Positions 1 through 8,878 of a stretch of DNA of 64,000 nt are shown piece by piece. Location of the stretch: the NCBI GenBank assembly GCA_964580905.1, contig CAZOLR010000008.1, positions 5,220-69,219 on the forward strand. Reading direction: 5' to 3'. Position 1 is the first letter of the stretch. Each line of letters opens with the position of its first letter. Below the pieces are notes generated by a model that did no database searches, was not told where the DNA came from, and was given only the letters and a program-made list of their open reading frames with translations. This DNA is from G041228335 sp964580905 (lineage in GTDB: Bacteria; Pseudomonadota; Alphaproteobacteria; Puniceispirillales; UBA1172). The position numbers and the translations under genes are program-made.

Positions 1-76
1 AATCCCGCACAGGTATTCCCGGTGGGGTGAGGAAACCTTCGCAGGATCAGTCGCCGGATACGTCGGCCTGAGGCGG

Positions 77-1207
77 ATGTCTGTCACGCGTAAGGCGGAT
101 TTTGCCTTTCCGCCCTTCACGGATGATAAGCATCAGGGTGGCAATAGCCGCACCTGGCTTAAACCTGTTGGCATTGTTGCAAAAACCCGGGAGTGTCTGG
201 AGGCAGGGTTTCATCCTCTTGCAGACGGGCCTTTCGCGTTCAGCCACCTTGATGTAATCCAGTCAGGGAAAGGTAGTGAGATCACCATCACGAGAATTGA
301 GGCCGGGCGGCTCCTGAAAGAAGCCGGGGCCGGAGGTGATGCTTCAGAAGAACAGGCTAGGGCTCAACTGCAAAAGCTGACAGAACCTCGTGAGGATTTT
401 GCGGGTCTTTCGATGAAAGCCTGGCATGTCATGGGTATCATCAACACAACACCTGACAGTTTTTCGGATGGTGGGGATCATGCGGAAGCGGAGATTGCCC
501 TTGCCTCAGCCCGTCAGATGGTGATGGACGGGGCACGTATTCTGGACGTGGGGGGTGAGTCCACCCGTCCCGGTGCCGATGAAGTCAGCCGTGATGAAGA
601 GCGCCGCCGGATTCTGCCGGTTATCCGCACGCTTGCCGGTGAGGGGGTATGCGTTTCTGCCGATACAAGACATACAGAGATAATGGCGGATGCGCTTGCC
701 GCAGGTGCGCGCATTATCAACGATGTCGGCGGGCTTCGGGCAGAAGGTGCGGTTGAGCTTGTGGCCCGGAGCAATGCGCCGGCAATCCTGATGCATATGC
801 AGGGAGAGCCCGGAACCATGCAGGCAAAGCCGCAGTACAGCTATGCCCCCACGGATATTTTCGACTGGCTGGAAGATCGCATCAACACAGCGGTGAAGTC
901 AGGGATACCGAAACGCAATCTGGCGGTTGATCCCGGGTTCGGATTTGGCAAGACACCCATTCATAATATGGAGATCATGGCGAACCTTTCCCTTTTCCAT
1001 GGCCTCGGTGTTCCCGTCGTGCTTGGTGTCAGCCGGAAATCAACGATTGCCCATTTTTCAAATAACGAACCCGCCAAACAAAGACAGCCCGGGTCCACGG
1101 CCCTTGCGGCGCTTGCCCGGGCGCAGGGTGTCCAGATTTTCAGGGTTCATGATGTGCCGGAAACCATGCAGGCCCTCGCTAATGCCGAGGCTATGCTGGG
1201 TATTTAG
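77..1207 (+). CDS. folP: dihydropteroate synthase FolP with N-terminal extension
   Basis: Condenses p-aminobenzoate with the pterin pyrophosphate in folate synthesis, in the cytoplasm. Both family signatures are visible: MGIINTTPDSFSDGG at about residue 117 and LDVGGESTRPGADEVS at about 155, followed by a TIM-barrel with DPGFGFGK and GVSRKS. The catalytic core is only about 265 residues. The first 110 residues form an extension (RTWLKPVG onward) of a kind I recall in other alphaproteobacterial FolP proteins. The reading frame stays open from base 2, so the true start could lie left of the window; ATG at 77 is the first ATG and has no strong ribosome-binding site. glmM follows 72 bases downstream on the same strand, a common alphaproteobacterial arrangement. 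Confidence 0.9.
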   Translation: MSVTRKADFAFPPFTDDKHQGGNSRTWLKPVGIVAKTRECLEAGFHPLADGPFAFSHLDVIQSGKGSEITITRIEAGRLLKEAGAGGDASEEQARAQLQKLTEPREDFAGLSMKAWHVMGIINTTPDSFSDGGDHAEAEIALASARQMVMDGARILDVGGESTRPGADEVSRDEERRRILPVIRTLAGEGVCVSADTRHTEIMADALAAGARIINDVGGLRAEGAVELVARSNAPAILMHMQGEPGTMQAKPQYSYAPTDIFDWLEDRINTAVKSGIPKRNLAVDPGFGFGKTPIHNMEIMANLSLFHGLGVPVVLGVSRKSTIAHFSNNEPAKQRQPGSTALAALARAQGVQIFRVHDVPETMQALANAEAMLGI

Positions 1208-1279
1208 GTTTTGTGTCTGTATCAAGGCAAGGTCTTGATGTATATTGTTCAGGAATTAGGTGAAGGCTGACAGAATATC

Positions 1280-2647
1280 ATGTCACGGTTTTTTGGAACT
1301 GATGGCGTCAGGGCTCGTATCAATACAGGGCCGATGACCGCTGAAAACATCATCAGACTGGCGCTCGCTGCCGGTAAATATTTTCGCAATGCCAACAAGG
1401 GCACAGAAAGCTCTCGACGCCCTTTGGTGGTGATAGGTAAGGACACCCGGCTTTCAGGTTATATGGTGGAGGCCGCCCTTCAGGCTGGGTTTGCCTCAAT
1501 CGGCATGGATACGCGCCTGCTTGGCCCGTTGCCGACGCCGGGAGTAGCTTATCTGACACGAACTCTGCGGGCTGATCTGGGGGTTATGATTTCGGCCAGC
1601 CATAATCCGCATGAAGATAACGGTATCAAGCTTTTCGGCCCGGACGGGTTCAAGCTTCCGGATGTGGCGGAAAATGAAATCAGCGCCATCATGGGAGGCC
1701 ATATTCCCCTTGCCGATGCGCTTGAGCTTGGGCGGGCCCGCCGGATGCTTGATGGCGTCAGCCGGTATATCGAGCAGGTTAAAACCGCCATTCCCCGTTC
1801 CATGCGTTTTGAAGGCCTTAAGGTTGTCGTCGATTGCGCCAATGGCGCGGCCTATCGTGCCGCACCCGATGTTCTTTTTGAGCTGGGCGCCGAAGTTATC
1901 CCGATGGGGGTGGATCCTGACGGGATCAATATCAATCTCGGATGCGGCGCTGTTCATCCGGACATTATGGCACAAGCCGTGGTCGCACATGGGGCGGATG
2001 CAGGAATTTCACTCGATGGTGATGCCGACAGACTGATCATGGCGGATGAAAAAGGCCAGATCATCGACGGAGACCAATGCCTTGCTGTCCTTGCCGATAT
2101 GATGGCGTCACAAGGGGAACTGGCAGGCCGGACAGTTGTCGGCACGCTGATGACCAATCATGGACTGGGGCAATACCTGTCTTCAAAAGGGGTCAATCTG
2201 GAGCGTACCAAGGTCGGTGACCGGTATATCCTTGAAAGGATGCGTGAAGCCGGGCTTAACCTCGGGGGAGAACCTTCAGGTCATATTATCCTGACGGATC
2301 ACGCGACTTCCGGGGATGGAACCATTGCGGCCCTCAAGATGCTCATGTACCTCAAGATGGGGGATGCTCCTGCCAGCGAGAGTCTGAGACGTTTCACGCC
2401 GTTGCCGCAACAGATTGTGAATGTTGAATGCGGCTCGCAGGACGCGATCCGGCAGGCGTTGAGCCATCACGATCTTGAAAAAGCGGTAGCCGATGCGGAA
2501 AACAGGCTGGGCGATGCCGGACGCATTGTCATCCGCCCTTCCGGCACCGAACCGCTTATCCGTATCATGGTCGAAGCTGAAGATCAGCAGGTGATGGAAG
2601 ATACGGGGCAGACGCTCGCAGGTGTCATTTCAGAGCTGATAACCTAG
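1280..2647 (+). CDS. glmM: phosphoglucosamine mutase GlmM
   Basis: Converts glucosamine-6-phosphate to glucosamine-1-phosphate, the step feeding UDP-GlcNAc to peptidoglycan and lipid A. The phosphoserine loop ISASHNPHEDNGIK is at about residue 100, the metal loop SLDGDADRL at about 243, the sugar loop GGEPSGH at about 330 and the phosphate loop RPSGTEPLIR near the C-terminus. At 455 residues it has the normal length. AGGTGAAGG lies ahead of the ATG. Its supply role fits the murein and lipid A genes elsewhere in the window. Its stop codon overlaps by 4 bases the stop of the convergent glutathione-transferase gene. Confidence 0.96.
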   Translation: MSRFFGTDGVRARINTGPMTAENIIRLALAAGKYFRNANKGTESSRRPLVVIGKDTRLSGYMVEAALQAGFASIGMDTRLLGPLPTPGVAYLTRTLRADLGVMISASHNPHEDNGIKLFGPDGFKLPDVAENEISAIMGGHIPLADALELGRARRMLDGVSRYIEQVKTAIPRSMRFEGLKVVVDCANGAAYRAAPDVLFELGAEVIPMGVDPDGININLGCGAVHPDIMAQAVVAHGADAGISLDGDADRLIMADEKGQIIDGDQCLAVLADMMASQGELAGRTVVGTLMTNHGLGQYLSSKGVNLERTKVGDRYILERMREAGLNLGGEPSGHIILTDHATSGDGTIAALKMLMYLKMGDAPASESLRRFTPLPQQIVNVECGSQDAIRQALSHHDLEKAVADAENRLGDAGRIVIRPSGTEPLIRIMVEAEDQQVMEDTGQTLAGVISELIT

Positions 2648-3354
2648 TTTGCCTTCCGGGCTGGCACGCTTCTGCCGAGGCCGTCAAAAAGATCGAGCAT
2701 TGTTTCCATCCATGGCGAAATAACGTCATCGTCTTCGATCAACGGATAATCGGAGGATACGCGGGCCCATTGCAGGACGCCAAAAAGCAGAAAATCCGAC
2801 ATTGCCGGTGTTGTTCCGTTGACAAACCCGCCCGGAGCCATGGCTTTCCGGAACGGGTCAAGCTGAAGGTTGAGGAGAGGCCGCATTTCATCCCTGCCGG
2901 CACAGACTTCAGCAAGGGGCTTGCCGAACCGCGCTTCTCTTGATGAAACGAAATACGCTTTGTCCTCCCCATCAAGGAGGTCAGGAATATCCTTCACGAT
3001 CATTTTTGCAAACGTGGGGAAGAGGATTGTCTGCATATACCGGTGCAGAAAACGGTAATGTGCTCTCCCGCTTTCACCGCCCGGGAAAAGAGTTGGGTCA
3101 GGTGTCAATTCTTCCAGATAGAAGACGATATCGTTTGAATCCGTGAAAACATTGCCGTCAGATGCCTTAAGGAGGGGGTAGCTTTTACCGCCCGGGGATA
3201 AAAGCCGGTCTTTTTCAGTAAATCGGCCCTGAATGATCTCAGCGTCGATACCTTTATGGGCCAGGGCCATCCGGACATGCCAGCACCAGGGGCTCAGGGC
3301 CAGACCATGGGTGGAGATCAGCTCAAAAAGCTGTGGTTTTGCCTGTGCGTTCAT
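2644..3354 (-). CDS. glutathione S-transferase family protein
   Basis: A 236-residue cytoplasmic protein with the two-domain GST layout. An N-terminal thioredoxin-like fold begins FELISTHGLALSPWCWHVR, with the SPWCW stretch where the glutathione-activating Ser or Cys normally sits, and a helical C-terminal half starts at about residue 95. The SPWC context is common in bacterial beta- and omega-like GSTs and in stringent-starvation-like relatives. The substrate cannot be told from sequence. It stands alone, convergent with glmM and divergent from serC across about 140 bases. Confidence 0.8.
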   Translation of the reverse strand: MNAQAKPQLFELISTHGLALSPWCWHVRMALAHKGIDAEIIQGRFTEKDRLLSPGGKSYPLLKASDGNVFTDSNDIVFYLEELTPDPTLFPGGESGRAHYRFLHRYMQTILFPTFAKMIVKDIPDLLDGEDKAYFVSSREARFGKPLAEVCAGRDEMRPLLNLQLDPFRKAMAPGGFVNGTTPAMSDFLLFGVLQWARVSSDYPLIEDDDVISPWMETMLDLFDGLGRSVPARKAN

Positions 3355-3414
3355 TTCGGTGCCTCATGTTATTTTATCTCAAGTCTACCTGCCTTAATCA
3401 AAATAACAACAGGC

Positions 3415-3442
3415 TTGACAATACCAGGCAACCGACTAGAAC
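3415..3442 (+). promoter_or_regulatory. candidate sigma-70 promoter of serC-serA
   Basis: A perfect -35 TTGACA (3415-3420) is followed 16 bases later by TAGAAC (3437-3442). Transcription would then start near 3449, directly at the base of the leader hairpin at 3452. Read from sequence only. Confidence 0.55.
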
Positions 3443-3451
3443 TGTTTCCGG

Positions 3452-3474
3452 GCCGTCATCCCCCAACGGATGGC
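3452..3474 (+). promoter_or_regulatory. serC leader hairpin (candidate serC RNA motif)
   Basis: The leader folds as GCC-(GTC bulge)-ATCC, loop CCCAAC, GGAT-GGC. It lies just upstream of the serC ribosome-binding site GAAGG. A short conserved hairpin called the serC motif (Rfam serC family) is described upstream of serC in Alphaproteobacteria. The location and size fit, but I could not compare it with the covariance model. Confidence 0.5.
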
Positions 3475-3496
3475 AACATATTGAAGGATGGGGTTT

Positions 3497-4696
3497 ATGA
3501 AACCTGACCATACGACGTCGCTCCCGCGACCTTTAGTGCGTCCCCAGAACACGCATTTTTCCAGCGGCCCCACCAGCAAGAGACCAGGATGGTCCCTTCA
3601 GGCACTGGAACAGGCTTTGTTGGGACGGTCACACCGATCTTCCGAAGGAAAAGAAAAACTCAAAACATGCATTACGATGATGCGTGATCTGATGGGTTTG
3701 CCTGAAAACTATTACCTCGGCATCGTTCCGGCATCTGATACCGGCGCCGTTGAGATGGCAATGTGGTCTCTTCTGGGCGAGAGGGGCGTGGATATCTTTG
3801 CCTGGGAAGCGTTTGGCAAGACCTGGCTCAAAGATGCTGTTGAAGAGCTCAGGCTTCCGGATATCAGGGTGTTTGAAGCCCCTTACGGAAAACTCCCTGA
3901 TCTGCAGCTTGCCAGCCCTGATCGTGATGTGATCCTGACCTGGAACGGAACCGCCGCCGGCGTTCGGGTGCCCGATGGGGACTGGATCGGTGATGATCGC
4001 GAGGGGCTCATTATTGCCGACAGCACATCGGCTGTTTTCGCGTTTCCCATGCCCGTTGAAAAGCTCGATGTCATCACGTTTTCCTGGCAGAAATCCCTTG
4101 GAGGTGAGGGGGCACATGGCGTGATTGCGCTCTCGCCCAAAGCCGTGGCCCGTCTTGAGCATTACACACCAGCCTGGCCGGTTCCAAAAATCTTCCGGCT
4201 CACCAGGAACAACGTTCTGGCCCGGGATATTTTTGCCGGGGCCACGATCAACACACCATCGATGCTCTGTGTTGAGGATGCGCTGGACGCCTTGAAATGG
4301 GCGGAAGAGGCTGGCGGCAGGCAAGCTCTGTTCAACAGGGTTGAGGCAAATTTCGGAATTCTCAGGGCTTGGATTGAAAACCATCAAGAACTGGCTTTTC
4401 TTGCCGAAGATCCGGCAACGGTTTCACCCACTTCGGTGACCATACGCATTACCGCAGACTGGTTTACCGCGGCAGATCCCGCAGAACAGAAGCGGCTGGC
4501 CAAAAGGATCACGGCCTTGCTTGATCAGGAAAATGTTGCCAAAGACATTGATGGCTATCGTGATGCGCCACCCGGCTTGAGGATTTGGGCAGGCCCGACG
4601 GTGGAGGCGGAAGACCTCAGGGCATTGCTGCCCTGGGTTGATTGGGCTCTGGCGCAGACCAAAGATGAAGTGCAACACGAAAGAACCGGGGAATAG
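3497..4696 (+). CDS. serC: phosphoserine aminotransferase SerC (alphaproteobacterial type)
   Basis: PLP enzyme converting 3-phosphohydroxypyruvate and glutamate to phosphoserine, the second step of serine synthesis. The PLP-binding lysine is in TFSWQKSLGGEGAHG at about residue 200 and the substrate region begins NTHFSSGPTSKRPGW near residue 20. The sequence is the long divergent class used by alphaproteobacteria rather than the E. coli type. I chose ATG 3497 because GAAGG (3483-3487) lies 9 bases before it. An in-frame ATG at 3488 directly abuts that site. It forms an operon with serA, 4 bases downstream, behind a promoter and leader hairpin. Confidence 0.93.
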   Translation: MKPDHTTSLPRPLVRPQNTHFSSGPTSKRPGWSLQALEQALLGRSHRSSEGKEKLKTCITMMRDLMGLPENYYLGIVPASDTGAVEMAMWSLLGERGVDIFAWEAFGKTWLKDAVEELRLPDIRVFEAPYGKLPDLQLASPDRDVILTWNGTAAGVRVPDGDWIGDDREGLIIADSTSAVFAFPMPVEKLDVITFSWQKSLGGEGAHGVIALSPKAVARLEHYTPAWPVPKIFRLTRNNVLARDIFAGATINTPSMLCVEDALDALKWAEEAGGRQALFNRVEANFGILRAWIENHQELAFLAEDPATVSPTSVTIRITADWFTAADPAEQKRLAKRITALLDQENVAKDIDGYRDAPPGLRIWAGPTVEAEDLRALLPWVDWALAQTKDEVQHERTGE

Positions 4697-4700
4697 AACA

Positions 4701-6305
4701 ATGCCACGTGTATTGATTAGCGACAGCCTGAGCGAGACCGCCGTTGCGGTGATGAAAGAACGGGGACTTGAGGTGGATTACCGGCCTGGGCTGGCTGCCG
4801 AAGAGCTTGAGAAAATTCTAGGGGATTACGACGGGCTTGCCGTCAGATCCGCCACCAAAGTGACAGCGGAAGTGCTGGAAAAAACCAGGAATGGCAAGCT
4901 CAGGGTGATAGGTCGCGCCGGTATCGGTGTGGATAATATCGATGTCAATGCCGCCACCGCCGCTGGCATTGTTGTCATGAATACACCTCATGGCAATGCC
5001 GTCACCACCGCTGAGCATGCGATTACGATGATGCTCGCCTCATCACGGATGATACCGGCGGCGCATATCTCAACGATTGCCGGCAAATGGGAAAAATCTG
5101 CTTTTGTCGGCACAGAGGTGACCGGCAAGAAACTGGGGCTTATCGGTTGCGGAAATATCGGGGCGATTGTTGCGGACAGGGCACAGGGACTTAAGATGAA
5201 AGTCATGGCTTACGACCCGTTCCTGACGGAAGACCGGGCGAAAAATCTTGGTGTTGAGAAGGTGGAGCTTGATGAGCTGCTGATAAAGGCAGATTATGTC
5301 TCTCTTCATACCCCACTGACCGATGATACACGGAATATCATCAATGCCGACGCCATCAGCCGGATGAAAAAAGGGGCGCGGCTCATAAATTGTGCGCGTG
5401 GCGGGCTTGTTGATGAGGTTGCCCTGCGTGGTGCGCTTGAAACCGGGCATCTTGCTGGCGCGGCGGTGGATGTTTACGCCATTGAACCTGCGAGGGAAAA
5501 TATTCTTTTTGATGCCCCCAACCTTATCGCAACGCCTCATCTCGGGGCGAGTACAGCGGAAGCGCAGGAGAAAGTGGCTGTCCAGATTGCCGAGCAGATT
5601 GCCGATTATCTTCTGGAAGGGGCGGTGCTCAATGCGCTCAACCTGCCGAATGTCACGGCTGAAGAAGCCCCGATACTTCTGCCTTATATGGATCTCGGCC
5701 GCAAGCTTGGCTCATTCCTCGGGCAGGTGACACGATCTGGCATCACCGAGGTTGCCGTTGAATTTGACGGCCAGGCATCCACGCTGAATATTGAGCCGGT
5801 GATGGCATCAACACTGGCCGGGTTGATGGAACCGGTGATGGCGGCGGCAAATATTGTCAACGCTTCTACGCTTGCCCAGTCACGCGGGATCAATGTGGCG
5901 GCGATCCGCCATGACCGCCCCTGTGATTACCAGACAAAGCTGAGGGTAACGCTGAAATACAAGGGGACAGACGACACCGAAAAAAGCCGGACGATTGCCG
6001 GAACTCTTGTCGGGATGACCATGCCACGAATTGTCGAAGTCCAGCATATTGCCGTTGAGAGCGATTTCCCGGAGCATCTTCTCTATCTCAGAAACTACGA
6101 TAAACCGGGTTTCATTGGTGATCTCGGTACCTTATGCGGGAAAGGCAATATAAATATTGCCACTTTCCACCTCGGACGTCGTGAAGTGGGGGGCGAAGCT
6201 ATCGCCCTTGTGGAAATAGACGAAGCCGCCAATGATGACTTCATGTCGGCGCTGAGGGAGTTGCCGCAGGTGGTGCGGGCAGACCGGCTCAGGTTTGCCT
6301 CCTGA
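4701..6305 (+). CDS. serA: D-3-phosphoglycerate dehydrogenase SerA
   Basis: Oxidises 3-phosphoglycerate with NAD+, the entry step of serine synthesis. The protein has 534 residues: a split catalytic domain, a Rossmann NAD domain with GLIGCGNIG at about residue 147, a dehydrogenase signature around LINCARGGLVDE, the HLGASTAEAQEKV histidine, an intervening domain at about 320-450 and a C-terminal ACT domain (DKPGFIGDLGTL) that normally mediates feedback by serine. The start is ATG 4701 with a GGGGAA upstream, rather than the longer frame running back into serC. Confidence 0.96.
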   Translation: MPRVLISDSLSETAVAVMKERGLEVDYRPGLAAEELEKILGDYDGLAVRSATKVTAEVLEKTRNGKLRVIGRAGIGVDNIDVNAATAAGIVVMNTPHGNAVTTAEHAITMMLASSRMIPAAHISTIAGKWEKSAFVGTEVTGKKLGLIGCGNIGAIVADRAQGLKMKVMAYDPFLTEDRAKNLGVEKVELDELLIKADYVSLHTPLTDDTRNIINADAISRMKKGARLINCARGGLVDEVALRGALETGHLAGAAVDVYAIEPARENILFDAPNLIATPHLGASTAEAQEKVAVQIAEQIADYLLEGAVLNALNLPNVTAEEAPILLPYMDLGRKLGSFLGQVTRSGITEVAVEFDGQASTLNIEPVMASTLAGLMEPVMAAANIVNASTLAQSRGINVAAIRHDRPCDYQTKLRVTLKYKGTDDTEKSRTIAGTLVGMTMPRIVEVQHIAVESDFPEHLLYLRNYDKPGFIGDLGTLCGKGNINIATFHLGRREVGGEAIALVEIDEAANDDFMSALRELPQVVRADRLRFAS

Positions 6306-6355
6306 TCACGGATATCTGTCTTAGGGATTGCAGAATAGAGAGGGCTGGGGTAGGA

Positions 6356-6380
6356 CAGGGGGTGGTTAAAATCACCCCTG
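6356..6380 (+). promoter_or_regulatory. hairpin immediately upstream of hisZ
   Basis: CAGGGGGTG and CACCCCTG can pair (8 pairs with one bulged G) around the loop GTTAAAAT. The hairpin ends 9 bases before the hisZ ATG, so it would flank or mask the ribosome-binding region. No U-tract follows, so it is not an ordinary terminator. Its function is unknown. Confidence 0.4.
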
Positions 6381-6389
6381 GAATTCATT

Positions 6390-7559
6390 ATGGCCGAAAC
6401 GCCCGAAAATCGTTCTCAAGGACTGCTGCCCGCCGGGCTGAGTGACCTTATGCCCGGAGATTCACGTCGTGAGGCAGAGGCCATTGCCGCGATGATGGCG
6501 GGGTTTGCTTCGTTTGGCTATGATCGCGTCAAACCGCCTCTGGTGGAATTTGAAGACACCCTTCTTGCTGACGGACCGGGCGCGGCGCTGGCGGCGGACA
6601 CGTTCCGGGTCATGGATCCGCAATCGAGCCGGATGATGGCGATCCGCGCGGATATGACGGCCCAGATTGCCCGAATTGCCGGCACACGTCTTCTTCATAT
6701 GCCGCGGCCACTTCGGCTGTCCTATAGCGGGGACGTCTTGCGTGTCCGGCCTGATCCGCTCAATCCGGAACGGCAGTTGACGCAAGTCGGCGCGGAAATG
6801 ATCGGTGCCAGCAGTATTTATCACGATGCCGAACTTGCTGTTGCCGCACTCAATGCCCTTGCCCGGGCCGGAGTTGCCAGCCTGACCATTGATTTGGGTG
6901 TTCCCAGACTGCTTGAGGCCATAGCAGGTGAAAAGCCGGATGATGCTCTGGTTCAGGCTGTTGCCGCCAAGGATCATATGCTGGTCAGGCAGTATGGCGG
7001 CAAACTTGCTGACATACTGACATTGCTTCTCGATGTGCCCATGCTCCCGCTTGAAAAACTTGATCATGATGTTGCGGTGATAAGCAAGGGTCTCGCGCCA
7101 CAAGCGGCAAGCCTGGTTGCTGATCTTCTCAACGTGGCGGGGCTCATACGTTCGGCATCGCCGCAGGTATCGGTTACATTGGATCCGCTGGAATCAAGGG
7201 GTTTTGATTACCATCACGGCATTGGTTTCTCGATCTTTGCCCCGGGTATCCGGGGTGAGCTCGGACGTGGTGGCCGGTATCGCACAACGACCGTCAATGG
7301 AAGTGGTGAGGATTCAACGGGCGTTACCTTATATCTTGAACGGGTGATGCGGGCCTTGCCGCAACGAAAGGACAGTGATGCTGTTTATGTGCCCTTTGCC
7401 GCAGGACTTGAGACACTTGTCCGCCTCGTTGATGCGGGTGAAACATGCCGCTTCGGGACAGTGAATGCATCCGACAGCAAGGCTGAAGCCAAGGAAGCGG
7501 CGGCAATGGGTTGCGGCCGGATCATGCGTAACGGTGATATAATTTTATTGAATGAATAG
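6390..7559 (+). CDS. hisZ: ATP phosphoribosyltransferase regulatory subunit HisZ
   Basis: Histidyl-tRNA-synthetase-like protein of 389 residues that lacks aminoacylation activity and forms the regulatory partner of short-form HisG in histidine synthesis. It begins GLLPAGLSDLMPGDSRREAE, the class-II synthetase-like start, followed by motif-2-like RADMTAQIARIAGTRL and a GFDYHHGIGFSIFAPG segment near residue 270. Its presence implies that a short HisG is encoded elsewhere. It sits between serA and purA in an alphaproteobacterial order, with purA 24 bases downstream. Confidence 0.9.
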   Translation: MAETPENRSQGLLPAGLSDLMPGDSRREAEAIAAMMAGFASFGYDRVKPPLVEFEDTLLADGPGAALAADTFRVMDPQSSRMMAIRADMTAQIARIAGTRLLHMPRPLRLSYSGDVLRVRPDPLNPERQLTQVGAEMIGASSIYHDAELAVAALNALARAGVASLTIDLGVPRLLEAIAGEKPDDALVQAVAAKDHMLVRQYGGKLADILTLLLDVPMLPLEKLDHDVAVISKGLAPQAASLVADLLNVAGLIRSASPQVSVTLDPLESRGFDYHHGIGFSIFAPGIRGELGRGGRYRTTTVNGSGEDSTGVTLYLERVMRALPQRKDSDAVYVPFAAGLETLVRLVDAGETCRFGTVNASDSKAEAKEAAAMGCGRIMRNGDIILLNE

Positions 7560-7583
7560 CAGGTTTTTAACGGAGGCTCGGCG

Positions 7584-8876
7584 ATGGCTAATGTCGCGGT
7601 AATCGGCTCCCAATGGGGAGATGAGGGGAAAGGCAAAATCGTTGACTGGCTTTCGGAGAAAGCTGATCTTGTTGTCAGGTTCCAGGGCGGGCATAACGCC
7701 GGCCATACGCTGGTCATAAATGGCACGGAATACAAACTCAGCCTCCTGCCTTCCGGGATTGTGCGCCCCGGTAAGAAGTCGATTATCGGGAACGGTGTGG
7801 TGATTGACCCGGCGGCGCTGCTGAAGGAAATGGATACGCTGATCGGCCAAGGGGTTGAAATCACCCCCGATAACCTGATGATTTCGCTTTCCGCACCAAT
7901 CATACTGCCGGTGCACCAGCTGGTGGATCATGCACGTGAAGCCGGCCGCGGCGATGGAAAGATCGGCACCACCGGTCGCGGCATCGGCCCTGCCTATGAG
8001 GATAAAGTTGCCCGCAGAGGTATCCGGATGGCGGATCTTCTTGATATGGCGGCACTTCGCGACAAGATAAAGGCTCTGCTCGCGCATCATAATGTCTGGC
8101 TTGCCGCCGCCGGTGAAGCCACCATGGAAGTCGATGGAGTTGTCGCCTCACTCGAAGAGATGCGTGCGCGTATCCTTCCGTTTCTTGGCGAAGTCTGGGC
8201 AAGTCTGGATGATGCAAAACGTCAGGGACGCCGCATCCTTTTTGAAGGCGCTCAGGGGGTGATGCTTGATATTGATCATGGCACGTATCCTTTTGTCACC
8301 TCCTCCAACACGGTTCCGGGGCAAGCGGCCACGGGTTCGGGCATCGGCCCCGGCGCGGTGAATTATGTCCTTGGTATCACCAAGGCATATACAACACGTG
8401 TGGGCTCAGGGCCGTTCCCGACGGAAGATTTTGGCGAAGACGGGGAGACGCTTGGCCAGCGCGGACGCGAATTCGGCACGGTGACCGGACGCAAGCGTCG
8501 CTGCGGGTGGTTTGATGCGGTGATGGTCCGGCAGGCCGGCAAGATGGCGGGTATCGACGGGATGGCCCTCACCAAACTTGATGTGCTGGATGGATTTGAC
8601 ACCCTGAAAATCTGTACATCCTATCGGCTTGACGGTGCTGAAATTGACCGTTTCCCGGCAGGATCGGCTGAACAGGCGCGGGTAGAGCCAGTCTATGAAG
8701 AGATCGAAGGCTGGAAAGACAGCACCATGGGGGCGCGATCCTGGGCTGATCTGCCCTCACAAGCCATAAAGTACATCAAAAGGCTGGAAGAGCTGACGTC
8801 AATCCCTGTTGCGACGGTATCAACAAGCCCTGAACGTGATGATACCATTCTGGTGCGTGACCCGTTTGAAGGTTAG
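7584..8876 (+). CDS. purA: adenylosuccinate synthetase PurA
   Basis: GTP-dependent joining of IMP and aspartate, the first committed step from IMP to AMP. The signature QWGDEGKGKIVDWL is at the N-terminus, with GGHNAGHT at about residue 36, GTTGRGIGPAYEDK at about 130 and the GTP-binding TSSNTVPG region following. At 430 residues it has normal length. A good ribosome-binding site (ACGGAGG) stands 7 bases before the ATG. It ends 2 bases from the convergent rpoH stop, with no terminator visible between them. Confidence 0.97.
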   Translation: MANVAVIGSQWGDEGKGKIVDWLSEKADLVVRFQGGHNAGHTLVINGTEYKLSLLPSGIVRPGKKSIIGNGVVIDPAALLKEMDTLIGQGVEITPDNLMISLSAPIILPVHQLVDHAREAGRGDGKIGTTGRGIGPAYEDKVARRGIRMADLLDMAALRDKIKALLAHHNVWLAAAGEATMEVDGVVASLEEMRARILPFLGEVWASLDDAKRQGRRILFEGAQGVMLDIDHGTYPFVTSSNTVPGQAATGSGIGPGAVNYVLGITKAYTTRVGSGPFPTEDFGEDGETLGQRGREFGTVTGRKRRCGWFDAVMVRQAGKMAGIDGMALTKLDVLDGFDTLKICTSYRLDGAEIDRFPAGSAEQARVEPVYEEIEGWKDSTMGARSWADLPSQAIKYIKRLEELTSIPVATVSTSPERDDTILVRDPFEG

Positions 8877-8878
8877 GA

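Noticed and set aside
3629..4387. 252-codon minus-strand open frame opposite serC
   Set aside because: Antisense to a complete SerC with its PLP lysine motif; composition looks like a reverse-frame shadow.
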